This document shows, one piece after another, positions 33,703-46,000 of a stretch of DNA of 64,000 nt. The notes beneath the pieces were generated by a model that was not told the origin of the DNA, ran no database searches, and saw only the letters and a program-made list of their open reading frames with translations. Positions within the stretch are counted from its first letter, which is position 1. The number at the start of each line of letters is the position of its first letter. A program made the translations under genes and the position numbers. This stretch comes from Staphylotrichum longicolle (Eukaryota > Ascomycota > Sordariomycetes > Sordariales > Chaetomiaceae): contig JAHCVI010000003.1 in NCBI GenBank assembly GCA_019096155.1, positions 4,278,001 through 4,342,000 of the forward strand, written 5' to 3'.

Positions 33703-36681
33703 AATAATGCTTCTATTGTATTATCAAAGTGATCTAGTCTTTTATTTAAAGCGTCTACTCTTACGTTTTTAGATCCTTTCTTATAGATGATAACGAAGTT
33801 GAATTCTACAAGGAATTCTACCTATTATATCTAGCATTAGTTAAGTTCCTTAGTACTAGTGAAATACTAGAGATTCTTATAGTCTATATATACCTATACC
33901 TTATATATCGTACTACTAAGGTAGGGTTTCTATTCTTTAAAGGCTTTGATAATTACTAATAGCTCTTTATTATATATAGGATAGTTAAGCTATAGTCCTA
34001 CGAGCTTCTTTAAAAAGAATACTATAGGGTAGAGCTTCCTTTGCTTGTCCTATTAGCTAAGTTGTCTTCTAATTATATAATCCGATACGTTAGTTTCTAC
34101 CTCGAATAGCTTTCTAGGGTCTAGTAATAGAAGTATAGGGTCTATAATAATAAAGTCGCGAATCCATTAGAATGCCTATTTTTACTCCATTCCCTATTGG
34201 AATTCGATATCCTTTTTTGTTAAGTAGTATAAAGGTCTCGCAATATTACCGAAGTTCCTAATAAATATTCGATAGAAGTTAGCAAACCCGATAAACCCTT
34301 TTACCTCTATTATATTCTTAGGTATATGCTATATCTTAATAGCTCTAACCTTAGTTATTTCTATCTATATCTATCCTAGTAAAATCTCAAAGCCTAAGAA
34401 GATTGTCTTTATAATATAGAACTTACTTTTGTCCTTATTAATAGAGAGTTTCTATATATAGAGTATATCTAGTACTTGCTTTATATATTTCTTATACTTT
34501 TTAAATATTTTAGAGAAAATAAGGATATTATCTAGGTAATAGACTACGAAATTATTGAAGAATAGTTAGATTATATAATTAATGACCTTTTAGAATATCG
34601 CTAGTATATTTATTAGCTCGAAAGATATAATTTAGTATTTAAAGTATTTATAGTAAGTATAAAAGGCTATCTTCTATTTATCCCCCTCTTTAATATAAAT
34701 ATAGGTATATACTATCAGAAGGTCGAGATATATAAAGTATTATATACTTACTAATTAATCTCGAAGTTGCAAGATAAGTAGTAAAGGGTAATAGTCCTTT
34801 ACTATTTTACTATTTAACTATTAGTAGTCTATATATATCCTAAGTTTTCTATCCTTCTTTAATATAAAAAGGATTAGGTAACCTACTAGAGATATCGATA
34901 GTCTAATATACCCTATTTTAAGATTGGCCTCTAGATATCTCTTTAACTTATTATCTTAAAGTTTATTTATATAGTATACTTTAAAGAACTTTAACTAGGT
35001 GCCTTCCTTGAGTTTGATCTTATAATCCTAAGGTCTATATTCTAGTAACCCTTTTATATACTTTACTATAAACGCCGGGTATCCCTAGTATTCTACTAGA
35101 ATCTTCCCTATCTTGTTATTTGCCTTTGCACTTTGGTAGTATACGAACTTACTACCGGCTATAACTTCGGCCGTTTCTATCTAAGTAACCTATTCTTAGG
35201 GTTGAAATCTATTATTATCGACTAAAATGATAGTAACCTCCTAGTTGGCTTATCCCTATATATATCGTTTCTATTAGTAACTGCTGCCTTTTCTTGAGTT
35301 TATAGTAGTCTACCTACTATTACCTATCTCTTATAGTAAGTCTTTAAAGTACATATACTTCTTTATATTACTTTTATACAATTCGTTGTCTATATTTCCT
35401 ATTATATTAGTTGGATATAAGCCTATTATACTTTATCCTTCGACTATAATATCGAGTAGTTCTGTCTTTTGCTATATAACCTATATTGGGAATAGTCCTC
35501 TAACTATATATAGAGGATTACAAATCGACCTTATCTTACTAGGTTTCGTTATACTATTTCTAGTATATTATAATCTAAATTCGGTTGTCTAGTTAGTTAC
35601 TTTATATAGCAGCTACTTCTTTATAGTCTATCTATTTTACTTGTCGTAGCGTCTTGTTAGGTTGTTTTATTGCTATACTACTACGCTACCTCCTATATCT
35701 CTTATTAGTTGCCCTAGTAGTAATTGTCCTTATTCTAGTAGTACCTATTCTAATTTCGGTGGATACTACCCTGATTCTAGTAATAGCTATCCTATTAGCT
35801 GTTCTAGCGTTAGTCGCCTCGTTAGCTATTTCGGTAATAGCCTGGCTAATTTAGGTAGCAACCTTCCTAATTTTAGTAGACTATTGTAGGCCCGCTAGGA
35901 GGTCGTTGTAGGCTTTCCGTTTTATCTAGTTCTTCCTATACTAGCGGGCCTATTGTTATTATAAGGGTATTAGTTTTGCCTAGGCCTATCGTAGGCCCTA
36001 GAGTCGTTTCCTAACTCTCGTTAAACCGAAGAGGCATCTCCCTAAGACTCTAGTTAGTCATTCTCTATTTGCTAAGCAGCCCTCTTCTCGTTTTGCGCGA
36101 TTTTCTTACCCTTCTTTATTAGTAGGTATATAGCGTATTTATCTCGGGATAGGACGTTATATCTACTCTCGAGTATCTCGAGCTATTTATTAATACTAAA
36201 GTCCTTCTTTAGTTTAATTTACCTATCTATAATTTAGTAGAGATCGAATGCCCTAATAATCCTTCGAGGAATCTAATAGTATTACTAGACCTTCTTCTTA
36301 AAGTAGTAGAGGTATATATAGTTGCTATATCCCTCTACTCCTTCTATATCTCGGTAGTGTTCGGGCTATACCCTTTTAGGTATGATATAAAGGTACCCTT
36401 TATCTATCCTATCAAATATCTACAAGAGGTCGGTGTAACTATAATTATAGTCGAATGTCTAAGTAATAGGTTTTTATAGTCTATCCTCCTCTACTTCCTT
36501 AATAGGCTACTAATTATAGTCGAATTTTTCTTTATAGTAGAACTAGTAGGAGTATATAATATACTAAAACTATAGGATATAGATATAGTCATTTCTTCTT
36601 AGATTAATATATATAGTTTCCCTTTCTATAGTATACTAGAATCTATACCTATAACCTTCGTATTGTACAGGGTAACACTTT
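33703..36681 (-). mobile_element. Decayed Ty3/Gypsy LTR retrotransposon, copy 2
   Basis: Second AT-rich Gypsy remnant in the same orientation as copy 1. It aligns by eye over nearly its whole length: 33940-34090 parallels 28040-28190, and 36400-36440 parallels 30560-30600. It carries the same RNase H region (EVETNVSDYIIRRQL, near 34100). It starts internally relative to copy 1, at a point like 27810, and extends about 200 bp further on the gag side. The two copies are therefore separate insertions or a duplication, not two halves of one element split by LINE B. Hydrophobic open frames here, such as 35654-35854, are artefacts of TA-rich sequence. Confidence 0.78.
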
Positions 36682-37072
36682 CTTCTTTTTGCTTCGCCGA
36701 CCCTACCACGGACAGTGGTCCAATCGGCCCAAAAATAGTACCGTTGGAAAGCTCTCGAAAAGCTCTATCTACCCACACCTGTTGCAGCCGCGCGCGCGCC
36801 GCTGCGTGGCCGCAGGAGGTGTAGGAATTGGGAGAGCCTTCGCGGCGTCCACGGTCGAAGAAATCCTCACGACTTCGCCACCACATCGCCGCTGACATCA
36901 CCACTCCTATATCGCCACCCACCTCGTCGTCGACCCACTTTTCCCCACGTTTTGGATCCACTTTTTTCATTGTTTACACCCTTTCGGTTGCCCAGCCAAC
37001 GACTATCAATAACAACAATTACCCCCTGAAAATCTAAAAACGTTAAAATCGATAAAACCCTTAAAAACAACA

Positions 37073-38526
37073 ATGGCGACTACTGGCCTTGCTTCTAGCA
37101 TCCATAACCTCCCAGTTACGGGCCTACTTCAACGCCCTGCCCGGCACCTACCCAAGCCTACAGAGGCCCCCAGAGCCCTCACGGCCTGGAAAGGAGTCTT
37201 GCAGAGGGCTCCTCGATGGCTTGGTGGCCTTGGTGCCAGCCGAACAGCAGGGTATAGCCCGGGGCCTTGCAAAGGAGGTCTATACCCTGTTTACGACCCT
37301 GCAGCAGACGAACCCCCACTGCAACCCACTGAAGTGGTCACTGTAACCCACCTGCAGAAGGTAGTTATAGAGGCTGTTCGAGCCGCTGTAAGCCCTAATC
37401 AGGGCCCTACTCAGCGAGTCGCCCAGGGCCAGTCGTGGGCTACAGTGGCTGCCACAGCTTCGGCACCACTGATCCAGCCCACACAGCCCCCCAGCCCACG
37501 AAGGCCATCCCTCATAGGATCAACCGTGAGATCCTAGTCCGGGGAGCCAACCTGCCAGCCGACCTAGCCAAACGAACCCCCGTCGAAATCGTCCAGGCAG
37601 TCAACCAAGCCTCGGCCAAGAAGGGAGCCATTGCAGCCCGAAAGCTACCTAGTGGTGATACAGTGGTTACGTTCAGTGACCCCACTACTAAGGACTGGCA
37701 TACGAAGAACAACAGTGGCTGCAGCAGGCCTTCGGCGACCAAGCCAAGGAGGCCTGCAGAACCTTTGCAGTCCTTGTGAAAGGCCTACGCAAGGCCGATT
37801 TACAGGGCACTACAGAGGAAGCCTTCGGTGCGGCCATAGGCCTTCGGTCCGTTGACCAGGTCAAATTCCGGCTTCCTTACCAACCCAGGGTTCACCAGAG
37901 CCACTGTATTGGTTACCTTGGAAAGCCAGGAAGAGGCCCGCAAGGCCTGTGATCAGGGTGTGATTTGGAACGCCCAGATCCTAGACTGCGAGCCTTACTG
38001 GGCTGCCTTGGAGCCGAAGCAGTGCTTCAAGTGTTGGAAATGGGGCTATATACAGCGGTACTGCCGAAAGGAAGCCCTGTGTGGCAGGTGTGGTACCGGG
38101 ACCCACTGGGAGGGCAAGGCTGCAGAGGCTCTTTGCCCTACTTACAGTGGCCAAGTGCCCTGTAAGTGCCCTAGTTGTGGTGGAGGGCACCCTGCCTGGG
38201 CCAAGGAGTGCCCACAGAAGATCAAAGCCAAGGAAGAGGCCCGCGAAGCCTACCACCACCGACCCCGAGCCTTCGAACCCCACTACCCAGCCAGGGCCAG
38301 TTTTTACCTTCCACAGACCCCAGCCACAGGAAGACGAAGAGGGCTTTCAGAGGGTTGGGGCAAAGAGGCCCCGGCTACAGAGGGGTTGGCAACCACTGAC
38401 CTCAGTGGCCGGCAGGGACTCCTTACAGGGCCGAATCACCTTTGGCCCTACCCAGCCGACTACCCAGCCGACCACCCAGCTAACCACCCAGCCAGAGGAT
38501 ACCGCTATGGAAAGCGATGAAAATTA
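37073..38526 (+). pseudogene. LINE ORF1 (gag-like, zinc-knuckle) with frameshifts
   Basis: Starts at an ATG after an A-rich leader (ATGGCGACTACTGG). The coding signal moves between frames around 37100, 37430 and 37780, showing small indels. The C-terminal part (37852-38520) has cysteine clusters like CCHC zinc knuckles. In the first, CFKCWKWGYIQRYC, the expected His is a Tyr, a change that one C-to-T transition explains. The second is CGRCGTGTHW and the third CPSCGGGHPAW. Gag-like ORF1 proteins of non-LTR elements bind the element RNA. A short tandem of Pro/Asp/Tyr codons lies at 38450-38500. Confidence 0.75.
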
Positions 38527-41500
38527 AGATCCTACTCTAGAACACCGAAGGCAATAAGCAGGCGCTTGAGGCCCTGCTAGAGGAGGCCTAGTACGACCTC
38601 CTAGCGATATAGGAACCTTGGATCAACTGTCACACCAAGTCAACCTACTACCCCAGAAGCTCGAAATACTACCTGGTCCACACTTGCAACGGCCGGGCAG
38701 CTATATTCGTGAGCCGACAATTCAATATCGGGCAGTGGGAGTACGAAGCCACTGAGGACCACTGCAGAGTCTGGTTCCCAGGGCTGGGAAGCAGTGGACT
38801 AGAGCTCTGGTCTATCTACAACCCCTTCGACAATACCACCCTATCAACCCTACTTAACCGACCACTACCTACCTACCCAACGGTCCTTGCGGGGGACTTC
38901 AACCTCCACCACCCACAGTGGGACCGGTACGACCGGTACCAACCAGAAGCCGAAGCCCTGCTAGAACTAGCAGCGCAGTGGGACTTGGACCTTCGAACCC
39001 CGGCCGGCTCAATTACCAGGGCCCCCCAGGGGACCCAACGGGGCCGCACGTCAACGATTGACCACTTCTGGGCCACTGTGGGCCTTCTGACGGCCTACTA
39101 TGGCCTAGAGCACCGGGGGAAGTCAGACCACTACCCACAGGTCCTTGAAGTCTATACCAGTGGGCCCCCTCTACCACAGGCCCAGCCAGAGGGCTGGAAT
39201 TGGAAGCTGATGAAGGAGAGCCGCGTGGAAGCCGAAGCGGCCTACCTACCACTCCGAATGGGCCTGCAAGACCCGGGGCTACAGGGCCTCAAAGCCCGAA
39301 TCCAGGATCAACAGGGCCTACAACAGGCCTTCGATCAGTTGATTACAGAGCTTCAGAGGGTAGCCGAACTGGCCACCCCCCGGAAGAAGCCCAACAGAGG
39401 CTACGCCTCACCCTGGTGGTCAGTGGAAGTCAAAGAGGCCCAGCAACAGGCTAGAGAAGCCGAAAGGCAACACAGGGTAGCCCCGTCGGGGTACAACAAA
39501 CGAAGGCTCAACCAGAGCTTACAAGCCCTGAAAACTACTATCAACCAGGGGAAGACGAAGGCTTGGAGGGCCACTGTTCAGAAGGCCACCCACCACCCGA
39601 CCTACTTTGGTCACTGGAACGATGGGCCCGTTGCAGAAGCTTCAACCCCCCGGACCCCCCGAAGCTTCCGACTCTCAAAGACCCTACACAGGGCCACGAC
39701 CTCACCACCCACCAACAAAAGGCCGAAGCCTTGGCCACCAAGTTCTTCCCTAGCCCAGTGGCTGATCTTACTGATATAGAGGACCCAGACCTACTACAAC
39801 AGTGGGTTCCAGGGTTCGATATAGAGGTAGAGGTCACTACAGAGGATATCGAAGCCACGCTGTCACGAATCAGCCCCTGGAAGGCCCCGGGCGAGGACCT
39901 TCTACCCACTGGCCTACTGAAGGCTTGTGGTCAGCCACTGTATACGGTATTGGCCGTACTTACAGAGGCCTGCTTCCGGCTTAGCTGGTTCCCAGGCAAG
40001 TTCAAGAGAGCCAAGACAGTGGTTCTACAGAAGCCTGGAAAAACACCCGAAACCTACCGTACACCTGCAGGCTATAGGCCTATAGCCCTCCTACCAACGG
40101 TTGGGAAGGTTATAGAGGCCTTAGTAGCCCGAAGGGTCACTAGGGCTGCTGAGGCCTATGGCCTATTACCCACCGAGCAAATGGGTAACCGGGAACACCG
40201 ATCCACTGAACTAGCCATTCGACTAGTCGTGGCCCAGGTCCAAGAGGCTTGGAGGCAACGAGCCACGGCTAGCCTTCTACAGTTGGATATTTCGGGTGCC
40301 TTCGACACTGTCAACCACACCCGGCTATTGGCCACTCTCCGGGAACAGGGCTTCCCACAGTGGCTAGTGGTCTGGGTGAGGGCTTGGTTGACCAACCGCG
40401 TGGCTACCCTCCACTTCGACGGCCAGAAAACAGAAGACATACCAGTGGTTGCAGGGGTTCCACAGAGCTCACCGCTCTCCCAGTCCTCTTTATCCTCTAT
40501 ATAGCTTCGCTATATAAGGCTCTAAAACAGGACCACCCACTAGTTAGTATAGTGGGCTTTGCCGACGATACTAACCTTCTGGTCTTCGGGAGGAACCCCC
40601 AAGCCAACGTCCAACAACTGGAAAAGGCCTGGAAGACTTGCCTACAGTGGGCATCTACCCGTGGAATGGCCTTTGCAGGCCACAAGTGTGAATTGATACA
40701 CTTCAACAAGTCCCACAGGCAGTGGCCAGACCCTGTGGCCCTTGCCCACCCACTGGGCAATGGCTATAGTGTGGTCAAACCAGTGGCCTCGGCCCGGTTC
40801 TTGGGGGTATGGCTTGACTGGAAGCTATCCTGGAAACCACATTGCCAGGCGGTGGAAAGGAAGCTGAAAACCCAGGATTTCGCTCTTTCGAGGATTGCAG
40901 CCAAAACGTGGGGCCCCAGCCTATCCAAGGCTCGGGAGGTCTATACCAAATGCATCCGCAGTGCTATAGCCTACGGGGCCTCCACGTTCCACCAGCCAAC
41001 GGCTCCAGGGGGGGCAAACAAGCCACAGGGCCCAGCAAAGGCCCTGACGAAGGCCCAGAACCGAAGCCTTCGAATAGTAGTAGGGGCCTACAAGACCTCC
41101 CCTATTAGGTACTTGGAAATAGAGGCTTGGGTACCCCCGTTGGACCTCTATTTCAATAAACGGCTAGCCGACTTCGAGGCCCGGCTATAGCGAAAGTCCT
41201 TACAAACAGGGGCTGGCCCTGGCCCAGAGGTTGAGCGAACTACCCCAGGCTACTTGGTCACAGAGGCTTGCAACAGAATCTACCACAGATTCAGGAAGTG
41301 GAAGAGCCGTGGCCCCAGGCCACAACAGGGCCCACAGCGACTTACACCCACTGAACAGGCCACTGTTACAGTGGGTAAGTGGGCCGACCAGCGGTGGAAA
41401 ACAGGGAAGAAGAGCCACAAGAGGTTGACTACCGACGAAGTGGTCGAACTGGCTTGGCAGGCCCGTTGGGAGGACCACAGAACCAACAGAGGGCTAACCT

Positions 41501-41946
41501 ACAGAGGGCTAGCCCACAGAGGGCCACAGTGGTGAGGATGGCCGACGAAGACCCCCCAACCCTCCTTTTTACCGACAAAGCCCTGAAGAGGCACGACGGC
41601 CTTACGAAGGCCCAGAGCTCCCTACTGGCCCAGGCCCGGATAGGGATATTGGCTTGCGGGACTACCTATTCCGGGTGAAGGTCCCACAGGTGCCTACCCC
41701 CTACTGCGCCTGTGGCCAGGGCAGGGAAACAGTGGAGCACTTAGTGGTGTGGTGCCCCGACCCACCGCTACAGAGGCCGTGGGAGCAACGGCAAATTCGG
41801 TCACATAGGGACCTACAGACTGTTTTTCGGGGGTCCCTAGGAATATTCGGCTTGTTCGGCAGGTTCTGGGTTGGCTAATGGACTCTGGTCGACTACTAGA
41901 GTATAGGCTAGCTAGAAGGCTAGACCTAGAAATGGTAGAAGGCTAG
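38527..41946 (+). pseudogene. LINE ORF2 (APE endonuclease, reverse transcriptase, C-terminal zinc motif), disrupted
   Basis: The endonuclease domain comes first: LLAI-stop-EPW near 38610, where the catalytic-region Gln codon has become TAG, then AGDFNLHHPQWD, STIDHFWAT and SDHYPQ. The reverse transcriptase follows: RPIALLPTVGKVIEALVA at 40075, LLQLDISGAFDTVNHTR, VAGVPQSSPLS, a one-base frameshift near 40485, then the FADD catalytic box near 40560. An in-frame TAG occurs at about 41188. After another one-base loss near 41642 the C-terminal CACGQGRETVEHLVVWC zinc motif appears. Nicking plus reverse transcription at the target site would be its role in a live element. Confidence 0.85.
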
Positions 41947-42112
41947 GCCCAGAGGCTAACACAGGGCCTCCGTTCTATTGTATTGCATTGGATTCGCATT
42001 GTGGCTTCAGAAGGGGGGACGGAGGTTTTTACCCGGCCTATACGGTACGGTTTCCTCTGTACATAGCTAAGTAGAAGGACCGGCACGCCTTCGGGCATAT
42101 CGGTGTATGAAA

Positions 42113-42129
42113 ATCTATCTATCTATCTA
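42113..42129 (+). repeat. TCTA terminal repeat of LINE copy C
   Basis: About four ATCT units follow the shared sequence GGTGTATGAAA and then the similarity with the other copies ends. Confidence 0.8.
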
Positions 42130-43025
42130 AACTAGTAAAATCCAAACTATAACTGCTTACTAAGGAAGCTCCAAACTCCCTCAATGAATGACTAACTATC
42201 TAGCGTATATATATATAATAGTTTCTTTAGATCACTATCCTCTTTGTATAATCTCCTATATTGGCTCACCAGGATCACAAAGTAATCCTCGTAAGCCTTA
42301 GTGTTGGATTACGGTGCCAAGTCCATACCAAGCGTGATCCTTCTCTAATTGGTTGTCCAATGATTGGACGTCAGGACGCCCTGCGCTCCGATTGCAGCCC
42401 CTCCCGGTCATATGCATGGTCAGTCTGTAACAGCAGGGCACTAAAGCAGGCCCGTAACTAGGTAGTTGTGGGTGCTAGAAGCAAGGCCGGTAGTCGCCAT
42501 TGTTGTTGTTTTTTTTTTTTTTTTTTTTTTCGACTAGTACCCTAGCTAACTACTTATCTATTGGCCCTAGAAATGGAAAGCCCTTGTTAGGGCCATCGTC
42601 GTTGTCGTCGTCGTCGTTATCGTTATTTTCGTCGTCTATCTCGTTAAATTGGTAGGCTCTAATTAGCTTAGTTGTTCTAGGTAGTAGGGCGGGCCTGAAA
42701 ACTAGGATGGATTTTTTCCTATCAGTAGACCTCCTATCTTCGAGGCTATCGCAGTTGCCTACAATAGCCCCCCGCAACGGTCGGACTACAGCCGGGATTT
42801 ATACAAGCCCTTCCGAACGTTGGTATTTTCATACATTTTACTGCAGCTTCTATTGAGATGCAAGTCGCTGGGTGTCCCCTATAGCGGTTGTGGACTTGAA
42901 TGTAGGTTGCCGCATTTAAAGAAACCAAATCTCAACTAAATCATCTAGCAAGGAATTCGTCACTCCGTTAGCATTTAAGATGACAAGCCGATTTCTACAC
43001 ATACGGCATCCACGGGTCTATGTAG
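42130..43025. other. Right border of the transposon island
   Basis: Apart from LINE fragment D, this holds a GTC-rich triplet tract (about 42599-42637) inside a small minus-strand open frame at 42550-42777. That frame has an Asp/Asn-rich stretch and an unassigned VFRPALLPRTTKLIRAYQ segment and may be a remnant of another mobile element. I do not recognise a functional gene. The last 200 bases are the 3' flank of the NACHT-ankyrin gene. Confidence 0.45.
42434..42530 (-). mobile_element. LINE fragment D: inverted scrap of the element's 5' end with a poly(A) run
   Basis: Reverse-complement of 42434-42508 matches the start of LINE ORF1: AACAACAATGGCGACTACCG, then GCCTTGCTTCTAGCACCC and AGTTACGGGCCTGC. 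Next to it, 42509-42530 is an uninterrupted run of 22 T (poly(A) on the element strand), which replaces the mixed A-rich leader of copy C. It is therefore a short, separate fragment outside copy C. Confidence 0.8.
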
Positions 43026-46000
43026 CTAACTTTGAAGCTCATGCGCCTCTTGCTGCCAGGTGCGTATACATCTCTCCATCCCCTGCTCCCTCTCAAACAA
43101 GCTCAGGACCTTCTCATTCTCGTATGCGACTGCAACATCCAAGCTAGTCCTCTGCTTCTCATCCAGCTCCATTGGATCTAAGCCCATCCCGACTAGCTTC
43201 TTGAACACCTCTATCCACTCCTCTTTCTTTGCCGCCATGTGTAGCATGTTCCGCCCCTCCTTGTCCCTCACCTTAAAATCTGCTCCGGTATCCTCCAGAA
43301 TGCGCCACGCGTTATCCTCGGGCGCTGGCCAGTACCCCCTTGACCGTCCACCTTTGTCGCCGCTGACATCGGGCTCTTCACCAAGCCTCAACCCCCATAG
43401 CAAACCAAATAGCGGTGTTTCCCCCCTTTTATTTCTGGCATTGATGTCTAGCCCTAGGGCCAAGAACTGCCGGAACAGCCCAGGGCAGGCCGGGTTCTGG
43501 TTTAGCGAGCGGGCAAGCAAGTGCAGTGCGCCATCGCCTGTCGAGCTGTCGATGCTTGCTGGGTCGGCACCCGCAGAGAGCAGGAGGCGGATGATTCGAC
43601 CGCCGGCGTCCTGGTCCGTGAATCCGACGCGGAGGGCTGCGAGCGCGTAGTGAAGTGGGGTCTTGCCCCAGTTGTCAACTTGCTGTACGAGGGAAGCATC
43701 CGTGGCGAGCAGCGAGCGGAGTGGTTGCTCAAAGGGATCGTCCATGGCCTCGTGAAGTTGGCCTACAAAGCGGGCCGATGGCGCTGCTTGAGCGGCGTAG
43801 AAGGCGGCATGCAGGGCGTTGCGGCCTTGGTTGTCGCGAGCCGAAGTATCGGCGCCACGGCGTAACAAGATGTCAACGAGGAGCGGGGCTTCGAGAGGTT
43901 CTTCCTTTGGGCCGAAAAGCTCTATGGCGCGGCAGAAGGTTGAGGGGTTGCTGCAAGCGGCGAGCAGGATTGTCTGACCGTTGATGTTGCGGTACTCGAG
44001 GTCCAGGCTGGGGAGGTCTAGAAACGGCCCGATAATGCCGTTTTCCAGCAGGACTTGGTGGACAACAGTGCACTCTTCAAGGACCGACTTGGGCTGCTTG
44101 TTTTCTAAGTCTCCTTGATCGTCGGTCATGTCGTCGTTGGACTCAGATGCCGCTGCGAGTTTGACGGCCTTCTTGAACTTGCTGAAGGGGTCTGCCCCGT
44201 GGGCCAGAAGTACTCTCACCATTTTAGCACAGTTCTTGTGAAACTCCCACTTCCGTTCTGTCCCCGCACTTTGATCCGGTATCAACGTTGCAGCGCGATG
44301 TAGTGCGTGCTTTGTTTCCTTCCCCTGATCCATGTACAAGGGCAACTCTCTCGGGCCGGTATGAGTGTTGGTTCTGTTTCCGGGCAGTTCGCTGGCAGAT
44401 AGCAACACTTCCAGGATATCGACCTGGGTTTGGTCGATGGCGCCAAACACAGCTTGTGCTGTCACGTTTGCGCCATGGGAAATTAGCAGTCGCACCATCT
44501 CAACGTCGTTGCCTACCATGGAAAGGCACGTCTTCCCCGAACTGGTAACGGCGTTGACGTCTGCGCCGGCAGCGACCAACAGCTTCGCTGCCTGCTTTTG
44601 AAAGAGGCCGGCATCGGGTTGCTTGTCACAGAGGGCCTTATGCAAGGCCGTCTCGCCACAGTGGTCGCGAGCCTCGAGGTCTGGCGTTCGCGAGAGAAGA
44701 TATGGGAGGGCTTCATACGCGTGCCACCACCGCCTCCCTCTTGCCAGACGACGGAGAGGTGAATCTCCAACCTTATACTCATAACTGCTCGTCTCCTCAA
44801 CTCTACCATACTCCAGGTGGCTGGCATTGACGGAAGCATCCAGCTTTTCGACCAAGACGCGCAGTACATCCATATTGGGTGTATCGCGTTTACATGCGGC
44901 AAGGACAGGGGGGTTGATGGAGCCATGTTGTGCGCGGTTATGGGCGCCCTTTGTCGTGTCTTCCTGATCCTTGCGCCACTCGACATCGTCGATTTTCTTG
45001 ATGTCGTCCTTGGTTGCAATTTTATCCAGCAGCAGTGCATGGCCGAATTCAACCAAGGCATGGAAGACAGTCCACCCACGCCGACTGGGCAAACACAGGT
45101 CCCACTCTGCAGTTTTGGCTGTGGCCTCCACGAGGTCAAACTCACGCTTCCCGAGCAGCTGCAGAAACAAGGCCTCCTGTAGCTCTCTGTTCCCTTGTGC
45201 CACTGAAACCGGATCCACCTCTTTGAAGGCAAGCGAAGCAGCTTCACGTCGGAGCTCGGCCCACCGAAGAGGGAATGCTTCGCTCGCTGGAGCCCATGTT
45301 GCTCCCGCGACAGTCACTCCCAGCATCTCGGCCCTCGGCTTGGAAAAGCTCCGCATGGTGTGGTCCATGTCCGTATCAGCAACCGCATCAATGGCAGCTT
45401 GCAGATGTGTGTGGGCCCCTCCGTCTGCGCCGGAATGGTCGAGGCCATGGTCGGCAAGCATGCGGAGAATCTCGCCTAGTCTGGTGTGAAAGTGAGGAAA
45501 GTCTGCGTAGGCGAAATCTGAGTATGTCCGTGGCTCTGTTACGTCTTGATGATTAATCTTGACTACCCGCGATTCCGCCTTGCGCCGATCCTTCCGCTCA
45601 AACTGGGAACACGCCTCGAGGAGTTGCTTGGTCCAGGGTTTTACCTCGGCGCCTGCATTCAGTATCAGGGCGACACTCTCTGGGCGTCCCGACAAGCAGG
45701 CATAATAGAGAGCCGTGCGCCCTTCTCCGTCAGCCGCGTCGGTAATATTCTGGGCAGCATCTCGATACCGAGGGTCTGTGATGACTGTGGAGAGAAGCAG
45801 TCCAAGAGTATTAGGCTCTCCTGCCGAGGCTGCGAGATGCAACGGGGTGAGGCCACTGTGCGTCGTGGCTGAAACGTCGGCGCCGGCAGTCACCAGTCGC
45901 GCCACGGTGCCCTCGGAGACACTGGCGGCAAGGTGTACTGGACACCTGCCCTCATGGTCCGGGAGATCAATGGCTTCTTTGTTGCAAGCTGCAATGGCCG

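Larger units (their letters stand above)
36682..42129 (+). mobile_element. LINE copy C: near full-length Tad1-like non-LTR retrotransposon
   Basis: About 5.45 kb, with a 5' UTR (36682-37072), a gag-like ORF1 (about 37073-38520), an ORF2 (about 38521-41946) and a 3' UTR ending in a TCTA repeat. The 5' boundary is set by where similarity with copy A begins. It is GC-rich and coding-like throughout, with scattered frameshifts and stops, so it is not autonomous as sequenced. Domain content places it in the fungal Tad1-like group, although no RNase H domain is visible. Confidence 0.9.

Noticed and set aside
35654..35854. Small hydrophobic protein with two membrane segments
   Set aside because: It falls within RIP-decayed Gypsy copy 2; TA-rich sequence yields Ile/Leu/Val/Tyr codons by chance.
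42113..42129. CRISPR-like or satellite array at the TCTA repeats
   Set aside because: These are 4-bp simple repeats at the 3' ends of LINE copies, with no spacers.
42550..42777. Minus-strand small gene with an Asp/Asn-rich tract
   Set aside because: Short, next to transposon debris, with the acidic run produced by a GTC triplet repeat. It may be a mobile-element remnant, but no family could be named.
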